Below are positions 1 through 6,180 of a stretch of DNA of 9,883 bases, piece by piece. The position numbers were made by a program, and so were the translations under genes. The stretch spans positions 1 to 9,883 of the forward strand of contig JAOAEP010000086.1 in NCBI GenBank assembly GCA_026416755.1, written 5' to 3'. Every line of letters begins with the position of its first letter. Position 1 is the first letter of the stretch. The notes beneath the pieces were generated by a model. The model did no database searches. It was given only the letters and a program-made list of their open reading frames with translations, and was not told where the DNA came from. This stretch comes from a bacterium (GTDB taxonomy: Bacteria; Ratteibacteria; UBA8468; B48-G9; JAFGKM01).

Positions 1-291
1 TATGAAAAAATTACTTATCCTTTTTTAAACCTTTTTATTATTTTTATAATCTTTCCTTTTATTAAAAAAAGTCATAAAATATCAAATTTATATGTTTTCT
101 CTTTTTCTTTTCTATTTTCTTTTTTTTCTTATTTTCTTTACATCTTCTTTTTTTCTCTTTCTAAAAATGGTAAAATTCATCCATTATTAGGAAATATGGG
201 AGTTCAATTTTTAATCTTAGTTTATTTTATTTCCCAAAATGAAAGTTTGAATAAAATAATAAAATCCTGTAATATATTTAGAAAAAGGTAA
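1..291 (+). CDS. C-terminal fragment of an LptF/LptG-like (YjgP/YjgQ) permease
   Basis: This open frame enters from the left edge and ends at a TAA at 289-291, giving 96 codons without an initiation codon, so the 5' part lies outside the window. The fragment starts with a short K-I-T-Y-P stretch, followed by two very hydrophobic Phe/Ile/Leu-rich segments (about residues 8-20 and 32-54), a G-K-I-H-P-L-L turn near 57-63, a third hydrophobic segment (about 66-76) and a basic tail. This order matches the C-terminal membrane bundle of LptF/LptG permeases: a 'K-x-x-x-P' helix, a helix, a 'G-x-(L/I)-P-P' loop and a last helix. In that family the proteins form the inner-membrane part of the ABC machine that extracts lipopolysaccharide. 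The match is by pattern only and another multi-helix permease is possible. The T-rich base composition reflects Phe/Leu/Ile codons. The gene ends two bases before glyS and is probably co-transcribed with it. Confidence 0.6.
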   Translation, partial: YEKITYPFLNLFIIFIIFPFIKKSHKISNLYVFSFSFLFSFFSYFLYIFFFSLSKNGKIHPLLGNMGVQFLILVYFISQNESLNKIIKSCNIFRKR

Positions 292-294
292 AAA

Positions 295-2376
295 ATGAAA
301 GCAAATTTTGTTTTAGAGATAGGAGTGGAAGACCTACCTGAAAAGGCAGGTGAATATTTAGAAAAATCTTTTTCCTTTTTACTTGAAAATTCTTTAAAGG
401 AAAATAGGATAGATTATGAAGATTTAAAAATTTTTCATACTCCAAGAAGAATAATAATTTTTCTAAAAAATCTTCAAGAAACACAGAAGGAAAAGATTAC
501 TCAAATTACAGGTCCACCATTAGAAATATGTCTTGATAAAAATGGCATTTGGAACGAAATAGCAATTAAATTTGTAAAAAGTAAAAATGCTAATATAACT
601 GATTTAAAAATATTTGAAAAAAATGGTAAAAGGGTGATCGGAATAGAAAAAAAGGAAAAAGGAGAAAAAATTTTTAAAATTTTAAATGAAGTAATAAATG
701 ATGTATTAAAAAAGATGGAGATACCAAGGGGAATGATTTGGAGTGAAAATAAATTTAAATTTTTTAGACCTATAAGATACATATTTTCGCTATATGGTAG
801 AAAAAGTATCCCTTTTGAAATAGCAGGCATCCATAATAAAAAATTTACTTATGGTCATAGGGTTTTATCTGATGAAAAAATAGTTCCTAAAAATCCTACC
901 GATTACTTTGATAAAATTTTAAAAAATTATGTTATTTTTGATCAGAATTTAAGAAGAAAAATGATAGAAGCGCAGATAAGAAAAATTATAAAAAATAAAT
1001 TTAGTTACAAAAATGAATTTATTGAAAGAGTTGTAAATCTTATTGAATATCCCATTTGTGGAATTTGTGAATTGCCTGAAAATTATAAAAAATTACCACA
1101 AGAGGTTTTAGTTTCATTAATTTTAAATGTTAAAGGGGTTCCACTTTTTGATAGTAATAATAATTTGGCTCAGATTTTTATTGTTATATGTGATGGAATC
1201 TTTAATGAAAAAATAAAGGGAAATTATGAAAAAGTTGTGGAAAGTAAGATAGAAGATGCAATTTTCTTTATGGAACAAGATCTAATTAAAAAACCATTTA
1301 TTGAATATCTTTTGGACCTTAAAAATATTTTATATCATCCTAAATTAGGAACAGTTTATGATAGAGTTGAAAGAATAAGAAAAATTTGTGATTTTATATC
1401 AGAAAATTTAAATTTAGAAGAAGAAACAAAAAATAAGATAAGTTTAATTGTTTCTCTTTTTAAAAATGACCTTGCAACCTTGATGGTTAGTGAATTTCCT
1501 TCTCTTCAAGGGGTTATAGGGAAAATATACGCAGATAAAAATGGGTATGAAAAACTTATTTCAACATCAATTGAGGAGCATTACTTACCCAAATTTCAAG
1601 GTGACAGAAAACCTCAATTTATAGAAGGTGCTATTGTATCTATTGCTGACAGAATTGAGACAATATGTGGTTTAATAAGTGAAGGAGCAGAAATTAAAGG
1701 AGATCAAGACCCATTAGGAATTAAAAGATTAACTACAGGATTAATTGAAATTATTTGGGATAAAAAAATTGAAATATCAATTGGGAAACTTGTAGAAAAA
1801 ACACTTGAGGTATTGGGAAGGAAAGATGATGAAATAATGAAAATAATTATAGATTTTATAATACAAAGAGTAGAGAATTTACTTATCCTTGAAGGAATAA
1901 AACCAGGTTTAAGAAGGGCTGTATTTTCTGCAATAGACGATAACCTTTATGAAATAAGGAGAAAAATAGATGCAATAAAAAGTGTATTTGTTGAAGGTAA
2001 AGGAGAAGAAATTTTGATTCCCTTCATTAGAGTTGCAAATATGTTAAAACAAGCAGAAGAAAGAAAAATAGAATATGGTGATTTTAGAGAAGATTTACTA
2101 ATTGAAGAAGCGGAAAAGAAACTTTATAAATTTTATTTAGAGAACCATTTAAAAATGGAAAAACTTTATAATGAAAAAAAATATAAAGATTTTCTTGAAG
2201 AAATGAGAAGGTGGAAAGAACCTGTTGATAACTTTTTTGATAATGTTTTTGTTATGGTTGAAAATGAAAATATAAGGGGAAATAGGTTATCTTTACTCAA
2301 ATTAATTGACAATATTTTTAATAAATTTGCTGATTTTTCTTATATTCCATTAAAAGAGGTATCAAATGTTAAATAA
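295..2376 (+). CDS. glyS: Glycyl-tRNA synthetase beta subunit
   Basis: This is the beta chain of the bacterial alpha2-beta2 glycyl-tRNA synthetase, which charges tRNA-Gly in the cytoplasm. The 693 residues match the usual family length. The N-terminus carries the family E-I-G-V-E-D-L-P motif (about residues 8-15). Other family signatures are F-R-P-I-R near 158, G-H-R-V-L at 187-191, F-P-S-L-Q-G at 401-406, E-H-Y-L-P-K-F at 428-434 and D-P-L-G-I-K-R-L at 472-479. The C-terminal anticodon-binding (DALR-like) domain contains F-D-N-V-F-V-M-V at 648-655 followed by the N-R-L-S-L-L motif. The ATG at 295 is preceded by AAAAAGG and lies two bases after the upstream stop. The last 11 bases overlap glyA. 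The beta chain cannot form the aminoacyl-adenylate alone, because the catalytic alpha chain (glyQ) is needed. GlyQ is often encoded directly upstream but is not visible here. The segment at 278-286, where most homologues have an H-Q-x-Y-F type motif, is divergent (N-V-K-G-V-P-L-F-D). Confidence 0.97.
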   Translation: MKANFVLEIGVEDLPEKAGEYLEKSFSFLLENSLKENRIDYEDLKIFHTPRRIIIFLKNLQETQKEKITQITGPPLEICLDKNGIWNEIAIKFVKSKNANITDLKIFEKNGKRVIGIEKKEKGEKIFKILNEVINDVLKKMEIPRGMIWSENKFKFFRPIRYIFSLYGRKSIPFEIAGIHNKKFTYGHRVLSDEKIVPKNPTDYFDKILKNYVIFDQNLRRKMIEAQIRKIIKNKFSYKNEFIERVVNLIEYPICGICELPENYKKLPQEVLVSLILNVKGVPLFDSNNNLAQIFIVICDGIFNEKIKGNYEKVVESKIEDAIFFMEQDLIKKPFIEYLLDLKNILYHPKLGTVYDRVERIRKICDFISENLNLEEETKNKISLIVSLFKNDLATLMVSEFPSLQGVIGKIYADKNGYEKLISTSIEEHYLPKFQGDRKPQFIEGAIVSIADRIETICGLISEGAEIKGDQDPLGIKRLTTGLIEIIWDKKIEISIGKLVEKTLEVLGRKDDEIMKIIIDFIIQRVENLLILEGIKPGLRRAVFSAIDDNLYEIRRKIDAIKSVFVEGKGEEILIPFIRVANMLKQAEERKIEYGDFREDLLIEEAEKKLYKFYLENHLKMEKLYNEKKYKDFLEEMRRWKEPVDNFFDNVFVMVENENIRGNRLSLLKLIDNIFNKFADFSYIPLKEVSNVK

Positions 2377-3598
2377 GTTTGACCCAGAAATTTATAAGGC
2401 ATTAAGAAAAGAAATAGAAAAACAGAAAAATACTATAAACTTAATTCCATCTGAAAATATTGTGAGTAAGAATGTTTTAAAAATTGTTGGTTCTATTTTT
2501 ACTAATAAATATGCAGAAGGTTATCCAGGTAAAAGATATTATGGTGGATGCAAATTTGTAGATATTGTTGAAAAAGTTGCAATTGAAAGAGCATGTAAAC
2601 TATTTAATTCAGAACACGCAAATGTTCAACCACATTCAGGGAGTCAAGCAAACATGGCGGTATACTTTTCCATTCTAAAACCTGGGGATAAAATTCTTGC
2701 AATGGATATAAGTTCAGGTGGACATCTTACGCATGGTGTAAAAGTAAACTTTTCCGGTATGCTTTATAATACTTGTTTTTATTCTGTTGATAAAGAAACA
2801 GAACTTATTAACTATGATAAAGTCAGAGAAATTGCTTTAAAAGAAAATCCAAAACTTATAATTTGTGGTAGTAGTTCATACTCAAGAATAATTGAATTTG
2901 AAAAATTTTCACAGATAGCAAAAGAAATAAACGCTTATCTTCTTGCAGATATAGCACATATTGCAGGTTTGATAATAGGAAATCTTCATCCAACACCTAT
3001 TGGATATGCTGATTTTATAACATCAACAACTCATAAGACATTAAGAGGTCCAAGAGGAGGTTTAATTTTATGTAAAAAAGAATTTAAAGAAAGGATAGAT
3101 AGTTTAGTAATTCCTGGAATTCAAGGAGGTCCTTTAGTTCATGTAATTGCTGCAAAAGCAGTTGCATTTAAAGAAGCAATGACAAAGAAATTTAAGAAAT
3201 ATCAAATACAAATAATTAAAAATTGTAAAAAGTTGTGTGAGGAACTACAAAAAAGGGGTTATAGAATCGTCAGTGGAGGTACAGATAATCATCTTTTTGT
3301 AATTGATTTAAGGGATAAAGGGATTAATGGACTTTTTGCACAAGAAATTCTTGAAAAAGTTGGAATAATTACAAATAAAAATCTCATCCCATTTGATCCC
3401 CTTCCTCCTTCAATAACAAGTGGAATAAGAATAGGAACTCCATGTATTACAAGTAGAGGGATGAAAGAAAAAGAAATGGAAAAGATAGCAGAATGGATTG
3501 ATGAAACATTGAAAAATAAAGGAAATGAAAAAATATTAAAAGATATAAAGAAAAAAATAAGGAGATTTGCAAGTGAATACCCAATATATCCAGAATGA
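2366..3598 (+). CDS. glyA: Serine hydroxymethyltransferase
   Basis: This cytosolic PLP enzyme interconverts serine plus tetrahydrofolate with glycine plus 5,10-methylene-tetrahydrofolate. The 410 residues are close to the roughly 415 usual for bacterial GlyA. Family signatures are L-I-P-S-E-N at 26-31, Y-A-E-G-Y-P-G-K-R-Y-Y-G-G at 49-61, N-V-Q-P-H-S-G-S-Q-A-N at 86-96, G-G-H-L-T-H-G at 118-124, D-I-A-H-I-A-G at 195-201, and the PLP-lysine motif T-T-H-K-T-L-R-G-P-R-G-G with Lys224. The ATG at 2366 has an AAGAGG ribosome-binding site six bases upstream, inside the end of glyS. The two genes overlap by 11 bases, so translation is probably coupled. The 3' end overlaps the dCMP deaminase gene. Placing the enzyme after glyS fits its role in making glycine for tRNA charging. 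Confidence 0.98.
   Translation: MLNKFDPEIYKALRKEIEKQKNTINLIPSENIVSKNVLKIVGSIFTNKYAEGYPGKRYYGGCKFVDIVEKVAIERACKLFNSEHANVQPHSGSQANMAVYFSILKPGDKILAMDISSGGHLTHGVKVNFSGMLYNTCFYSVDKETELINYDKVREIALKENPKLIICGSSSYSRIIEFEKFSQIAKEINAYLLADIAHIAGLIIGNLHPTPIGYADFITSTTHKTLRGPRGGLILCKKEFKERIDSLVIPGIQGGPLVHVIAAKAVAFKEAMTKKFKKYQIQIIKNCKKLCEELQKRGYRIVSGGTDNHLFVIDLRDKGINGLFAQEILEKVGIITNKNLIPFDPLPPSITSGIRIGTPCITSRGMKEKEMEKIAEWIDETLKNKGNEKILKDIKKKIRRFASEYPIYPE
3559..3575 (+). promoter_or_regulatory. Ribosome-binding site that decides the dCMP deaminase start
   Basis: The sequence AAGGAG at 3559-3564, inside the end of glyA, is followed eight bases later by GTG at 3573-3575. A TTG at 3567 in the same frame would give a slightly longer protein, but it sits only two bases from the Shine-Dalgarno core, too close for normal initiation. 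GTG at 3573 is therefore the preferred start. Confidence 0.65.
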
Positions 3599-4061
3599 AA
3601 GACCTGACTGGGATACATATTTCATGGAAATTGCACAACTTGTTTCAAAAAGGTCAACATGTATAAGAAGGAAAGTTGGAGCGGTATTAGTAAAAGAAAA
3701 AAGGATTTTAGCAACCGGTTATAATGGAGCACCAACAGGACTTTCTCATTGTAAAGATATCGGGTGTATAAGGGAAAAAATGAAAATACCATCGGGAGAA
3801 AGACATGAATTATGTAGAGGACTTCATGCAGAGCAGAATGCAATTTTACAATCAGCATATCATGGAGTTTCAATTAAAGGAAGTAAACTTTATATAACTT
3901 GTCATCCATGTAGTGTGTGTGCAAAAATGATAATAAACGCAGGCATTGAAGAAGTTATAATAAAAGAGGGATATCCAGACCAGATGGCTGAAAATATATT
4001 AAAAGAAGGGAAAATAAAAGTTAAATATCTAAAAGAGAATATAAAATTAAGAGAAAAATAA
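3573..4061 (+). CDS. comEB: dCMP deaminase (ComEB-type cytidine/deoxycytidylate deaminase)
   Basis: This zinc enzyme deaminates dCMP to dUMP, the acceptor for thymidylate synthase. The protein has 162 residues from the GTG start, typical for the ComEB/dCMP deaminase family. The N-terminal R-P-D-W-D-x-Y-F-M motif (10-18) is family-specific, as is the R-K-V-G-A-V-L-V strand (33-40). The catalytic zinc site is H-A-E at 85-87 together with P-C-x-x-C at 112-116. The insertion between them and the core includes C60, C65, H78 and C81, in the pattern typical of dCMP deaminases that bind a second zinc. The gene overlaps glyA by 26 bases and closes the plus-strand operon. In context it would pass dUMP to thymidylate synthesis, which uses the methylene-folate made by GlyA. 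ComEB is the Bacillus name of the orthologous family and implies no competence role here. Only nine bases separate its stop from the convergent radC stop. Confidence 0.95.
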   Translation: MNTQYIQNERPDWDTYFMEIAQLVSKRSTCIRRKVGAVLVKEKRILATGYNGAPTGLSHCKDIGCIREKMKIPSGERHELCRGLHAEQNAILQSAYHGVSIKGSKLYITCHPCSVCAKMIINAGIEEVIIKEGYPDQMAENILKEGKIKVKYLKENIKLREK

Positions 4062-4070
4062 AGTTTGAAA

Positions 4071-4775
4071 TCACATGAGTAAAGAAACAGAACTTATTTT
4101 CCTTGATGCAAAACTATAGTAAAGATTATCACCAATTATAATATGATCAACAATATTTATTCCAAGTATATTTCCACCCTCTTTTAATCTTTTTGTAAAC
4201 TCTATATCTTCTTTGCTAGGACTTGGATCTCCTGAAGGATGATTATGTAGACAAATTATCGCTGGGATGAAATTTTCTATTGCTTTATAAAAAATTTCTC
4301 TTATTATTGGATTTGCTTGATTTACAGTCCCTTCCTCTATTTCTATTATATCTATCACCCTATTTTTAGAATCAAGATGTATGACTTTAAAAACTTCTTT
4401 TTTTAAATCTCTCATTCTTGGCATAATAAACTTCACAACCTCATCAGGACTTGATAATTTCACTTTTTCTTCTTTTATATTTTCTTCAACCAATCTCCTA
4501 CCTATTTCAATTGCTGCTTTTATCTGACATATTTTTGCTATTCCAAGACCTTTTATCTCTTTAAAACTATTTATACTTGTATGACTCATATTTCTAAATG
4601 AACCAAATTTGTCAATTATTTTCCTTGCAAGGTCAATTGCGGTTTGCCCTTTTGTTCCACTTCTTATTAAAATAGCCAGAAGTTCAGTATCTGTTAAATT
4701 ATGTTCACCATTTTTTATTAATTTTTCTCTCGGTTTTTCATCCTTCTTCCAAAATTTTAAAGGTTTTTTTTCCAT
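4071..4775 (-). CDS. radC: RadC-family JAMM/MPN+ protein
   Basis: The 234 residues match the RadC (UPF0758) family in length and layout. The N-terminal part has K-P-R-E-K-L followed by L-T-D-T-E-L-L-A-I-L-I-R-S-G (27-40). A helix-hairpin-helix-like segment with I-K-G-L-G-I-A-K lies near 74-81. The C-terminal JAMM metalloprotease-like fold carries H-N-H-P-S-G-D-P from His177, with His177, His179 and Asp190 in H-x-H-x10-D spacing. That site looks intact for zinc binding. The old role in DNA repair came from a misassigned E. coli mutation, and the true biochemical function is unsettled. The ATG at 4775 is two bases after the DUF1614 stop and has no clear ribosome-binding site (GCATAAAA precedes it), so initiation probably depends on coupling to the upstream gene. 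It is the last gene of the minus-strand operon. Confidence 0.95.
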   Translation of the reverse strand: MEKKPLKFWKKDEKPREKLIKNGEHNLTDTELLAILIRSGTKGQTAIDLARKIIDKFGSFRNMSHTSINSFKEIKGLGIAKICQIKAAIEIGRRLVEENIKEEKVKLSSPDEVVKFIMPRMRDLKKEVFKVIHLDSKNRVIDIIEIEEGTVNQANPIIREIFYKAIENFIPAIICLHNHPSGDPSPSKEDIEFTKRLKEGGNILGINIVDHIIIGDNLYYSFASRKISSVSLLM

Positions 4776-4777
4776 TT

Positions 4778-5437
4778 TTATGCAAGTAAAACAGAAATTA
4801 TTCCAACAAGAAAAATTCCATCATAAACACCCGCACCTCCAATACTCATCACTCCTGGATATGGTGGTAAATTTGGCAAATTAAGTAAATCCGCTCCAAT
4901 TAAAACACCTAATACACCTGAAATATAGGCAACAGGAATTTTATTTTCTGGTGAAAATAAAAAGGCAAGTAAAACACTTACTAAAGGAGGAATTAAAGCA
5001 GGAATTGTGATACCAAGTCCAGGAATAATTTTTGATAATTTAAAACAAATAAAAGTTGAAATTATTGTTGCAAAGAAAGTTGGAAGAAGGGGTGCTTTAG
5101 GTAATAGATAAATACAGAGTAGAAGAGGAATTATAGCACCACCAACATTTATTGCTATAATTTGTTTATCATGTAGTTCAGGTAACCCAAATGGATGAAA
5201 TAAAAAAAATAAATCTTTAGGAGGTGGTATAAAAGTTGCTTCTTTACTATAAATAGGAATATTTATCCCACTTCCAATAAGTGAAAAAAGTAAAATGAAA
5301 AAGGTAAAAATTGGAGAAAGCCCTAGTTTACTTAAGGCAATACGAATAATCTCAACATGTATAATAAAAAGAAATATAGGTAAAAGCAAGATAAGTAAAA
5401 TTAAAAGTAAAATTATTGAAAAAGGAAGAAAAAACAT
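4778..5437 (-). CDS. DUF1614 family polytopic membrane protein
   Basis: This inner-membrane protein of unknown function has 219 residues and about seven hydrophobic segments (roughly 4-27, 40-58, 94-112, 116-135, 139-161, 168-184 and 199-219). It has the small-residue signatures I recognise from DUF1614: G-S-G-I-N-I-P at 55-61, N-V-G-G-A-I-I-P at 97-104, G-V-L-G-V-L-I-G-A-D-L-L-N-L-P at 174-188 and S-I-G-G-A-G-V-Y-D-G-I-F at 198-209. Asp183 and Asp206 inside or next to membrane segments are the obvious candidates for functional polar residues. The ATG at 5437 is chosen over the in-frame TTG at 5443 because AAGGGGG (5450-5444) lies six bases before the ATG but directly abuts the TTG. The start is two bases after the stop of the oxidoreductase beta subunit, so translation is coupled. 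No substrate or reaction can be assigned. Confidence 0.85.
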   Translation of the reverse strand: MFFLPFSIILLLILLILLLPIFLFIIHVEIIRIALSKLGLSPIFTFFILLFSLIGSGINIPIYSKEATFIPPPKDLFFLFHPFGLPELHDKQIIAINVGGAIIPLLLCIYLLPKAPLLPTFFATIISTFICFKLSKIIPGLGITIPALIPPLVSVLLAFLFSPENKIPVAYISGVLGVLIGADLLNLPNLPPYPGVMSIGGAGVYDGIFLVGIISVLLA

Positions 5438-5450
5438 TATCAACCCCCTT
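5435..5450 (-). promoter_or_regulatory. Ribosome-binding site deciding the DUF1614 start
   Basis: Read on the minus strand, AAGGGGG (5450-5444) is followed by TTGATA and then ATG at 5437-5435. The G-run also encodes the last glycine codons of the preceding beta-subunit gene, whose TGA stop (5442-5440) lies between the Shine-Dalgarno site and the ATG. This is a compact termination-reinitiation junction. Confidence 0.6.
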
Positions 5451-6180
5451 TATCTTTAAATACACCTAAAACAAAATATTTACTCATAACATCTCTTATC
5501 CAGTCCATTGACTCTTTAGGTGTCATTTTCCAGTTAATAGGACAAGGAGATAGAATTTCAACTAATGAAAAACCTTTATTTTCAATCTGATATTTAAACG
5601 CTTTTCTTATTGATTGTTTTGTCTTAATTATATTGGGGATTGAATCTATACTTGTTCTTTCAACATAATATACTCCATCTATTTGAGATAGTAATTCACA
5701 AACTTTTAATGGATAACCATGATATTTTACATTTCTCCCTTCAATTGTAGTTGTTGTTTTCATCCCAGGAATTGTCGTAGGAGCCATCTGTCCCTTTGTC
5801 ATTCCATAAATAGCATTATTGACAAAAACAACTGTTATATTTTCTCCTCTTGCGGCTGCGTGTATTATTTCAGAGGTCCCAATTGCTGCAAGGTCTCCAT
5901 CTCCTTGATAGGTAAAAACAATTCTATCTGGTAAAAGTCGCTTTATTGCTGTTGCTACTGCTGGCGCCCTACCATGAGCAGATTCAGTTACATCAAAGTT
6001 AAAAAAATTATAAGCCACAACTGCACATCCAACAGGAGCAACTCCTATTGTTTTTTCTCTAATTCCAAGTTCATCCACTACTTCTGCAATTAATCTATGA
6101 ATAATTCCGTGTCCACAACCAGGACAGTAAATTATTGTTTCATCCTTTAAACTTTCCGGTTTTTTATATACTACTTCCAT
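5440..6180 (-). CDS. vorA: 2-oxoacid:ferredoxin oxidoreductase, beta (TPP) subunit, VorA-like
   Basis: This is the thiamine-pyrophosphate subunit of a ferredoxin-dependent 2-oxoacid oxidoreductase, which decarboxylates a 2-oxoacid plus CoA to acyl-CoA and CO2 while reducing ferredoxin. The protein has 246 residues. It shows C-P-G-C-G-H-G at 19-25, V-G-C-A at 50-53, A-H-G-R-A-P at 68-73, the TPP/Mg motif G-D-G-D at 93-96 with N-N at 121-122, and G-M-T-K-G-Q-M-A-P-T-T from 126. The C-terminal S-P-C-P-I-N-W-K-M-T-P and L-G-V-F-K-D stretches are those I associate with branched-chain (3-methyl-2-oxobutanoate, Vor) enzymes. 2-oxoglutarate (Kor) or another 2-oxoacid cannot be excluded. AAAGGAC precedes the ATG at 6180, and the gene overlaps the alpha-subunit gene by ten bases. 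Confidence 0.9.
   Translation of the reverse strand: MEVVYKKPESLKDETIIYCPGCGHGIIHRLIAEVVDELGIREKTIGVAPVGCAVVAYNFFNFDVTESAHGRAPAVATAIKRLLPDRIVFTYQGDGDLAAIGTSEIIHAAARGENITVVFVNNAIYGMTKGQMAPTTIPGMKTTTTIEGRNVKYHGYPLKVCELLSQIDGVYYVERTSIDSIPNIIKTKQSIRKAFKYQIENKGFSLVEILSPCPINWKMTPKESMDWIRDVMSKYFVLGVFKDKGG

Noticed and set aside
100..170. T-rich stretch that could be taken as noncoding or as a terminator tract
   Set aside because: It lies in an uninterrupted frame encoding Phe/Ser/Leu-rich membrane segments and has no preceding hairpin.
501..830. 109-residue minus-strand frame inside glyS
   Set aside because: It is antisense to a well-supported glyS, and its Phe/Ile/Leu-rich translation is what A-rich coding gives on the opposite strand.
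3289..3618. 109-residue minus-strand frame over the glyA end
   Set aside because: It lies opposite conserved glyA sequence, has no ribosome-binding site, and shows no family motif.
4050..4098. Possible bidirectional terminator: AATAAAGTT near 4057-4066 against AACTTATT near 4091-4098
   Set aside because: The arms are almost all A-T, one contains a bulge, and the loop is about 25 bases long, so a stable hairpin is unlikely.
5435..5443. TTG start at 5443 for the DUF1614 gene
   Set aside because: The Shine-Dalgarno sequence abuts the TTG directly, while the ATG at 5437 has normal spacing and starts the hydrophobic segment cleanly.
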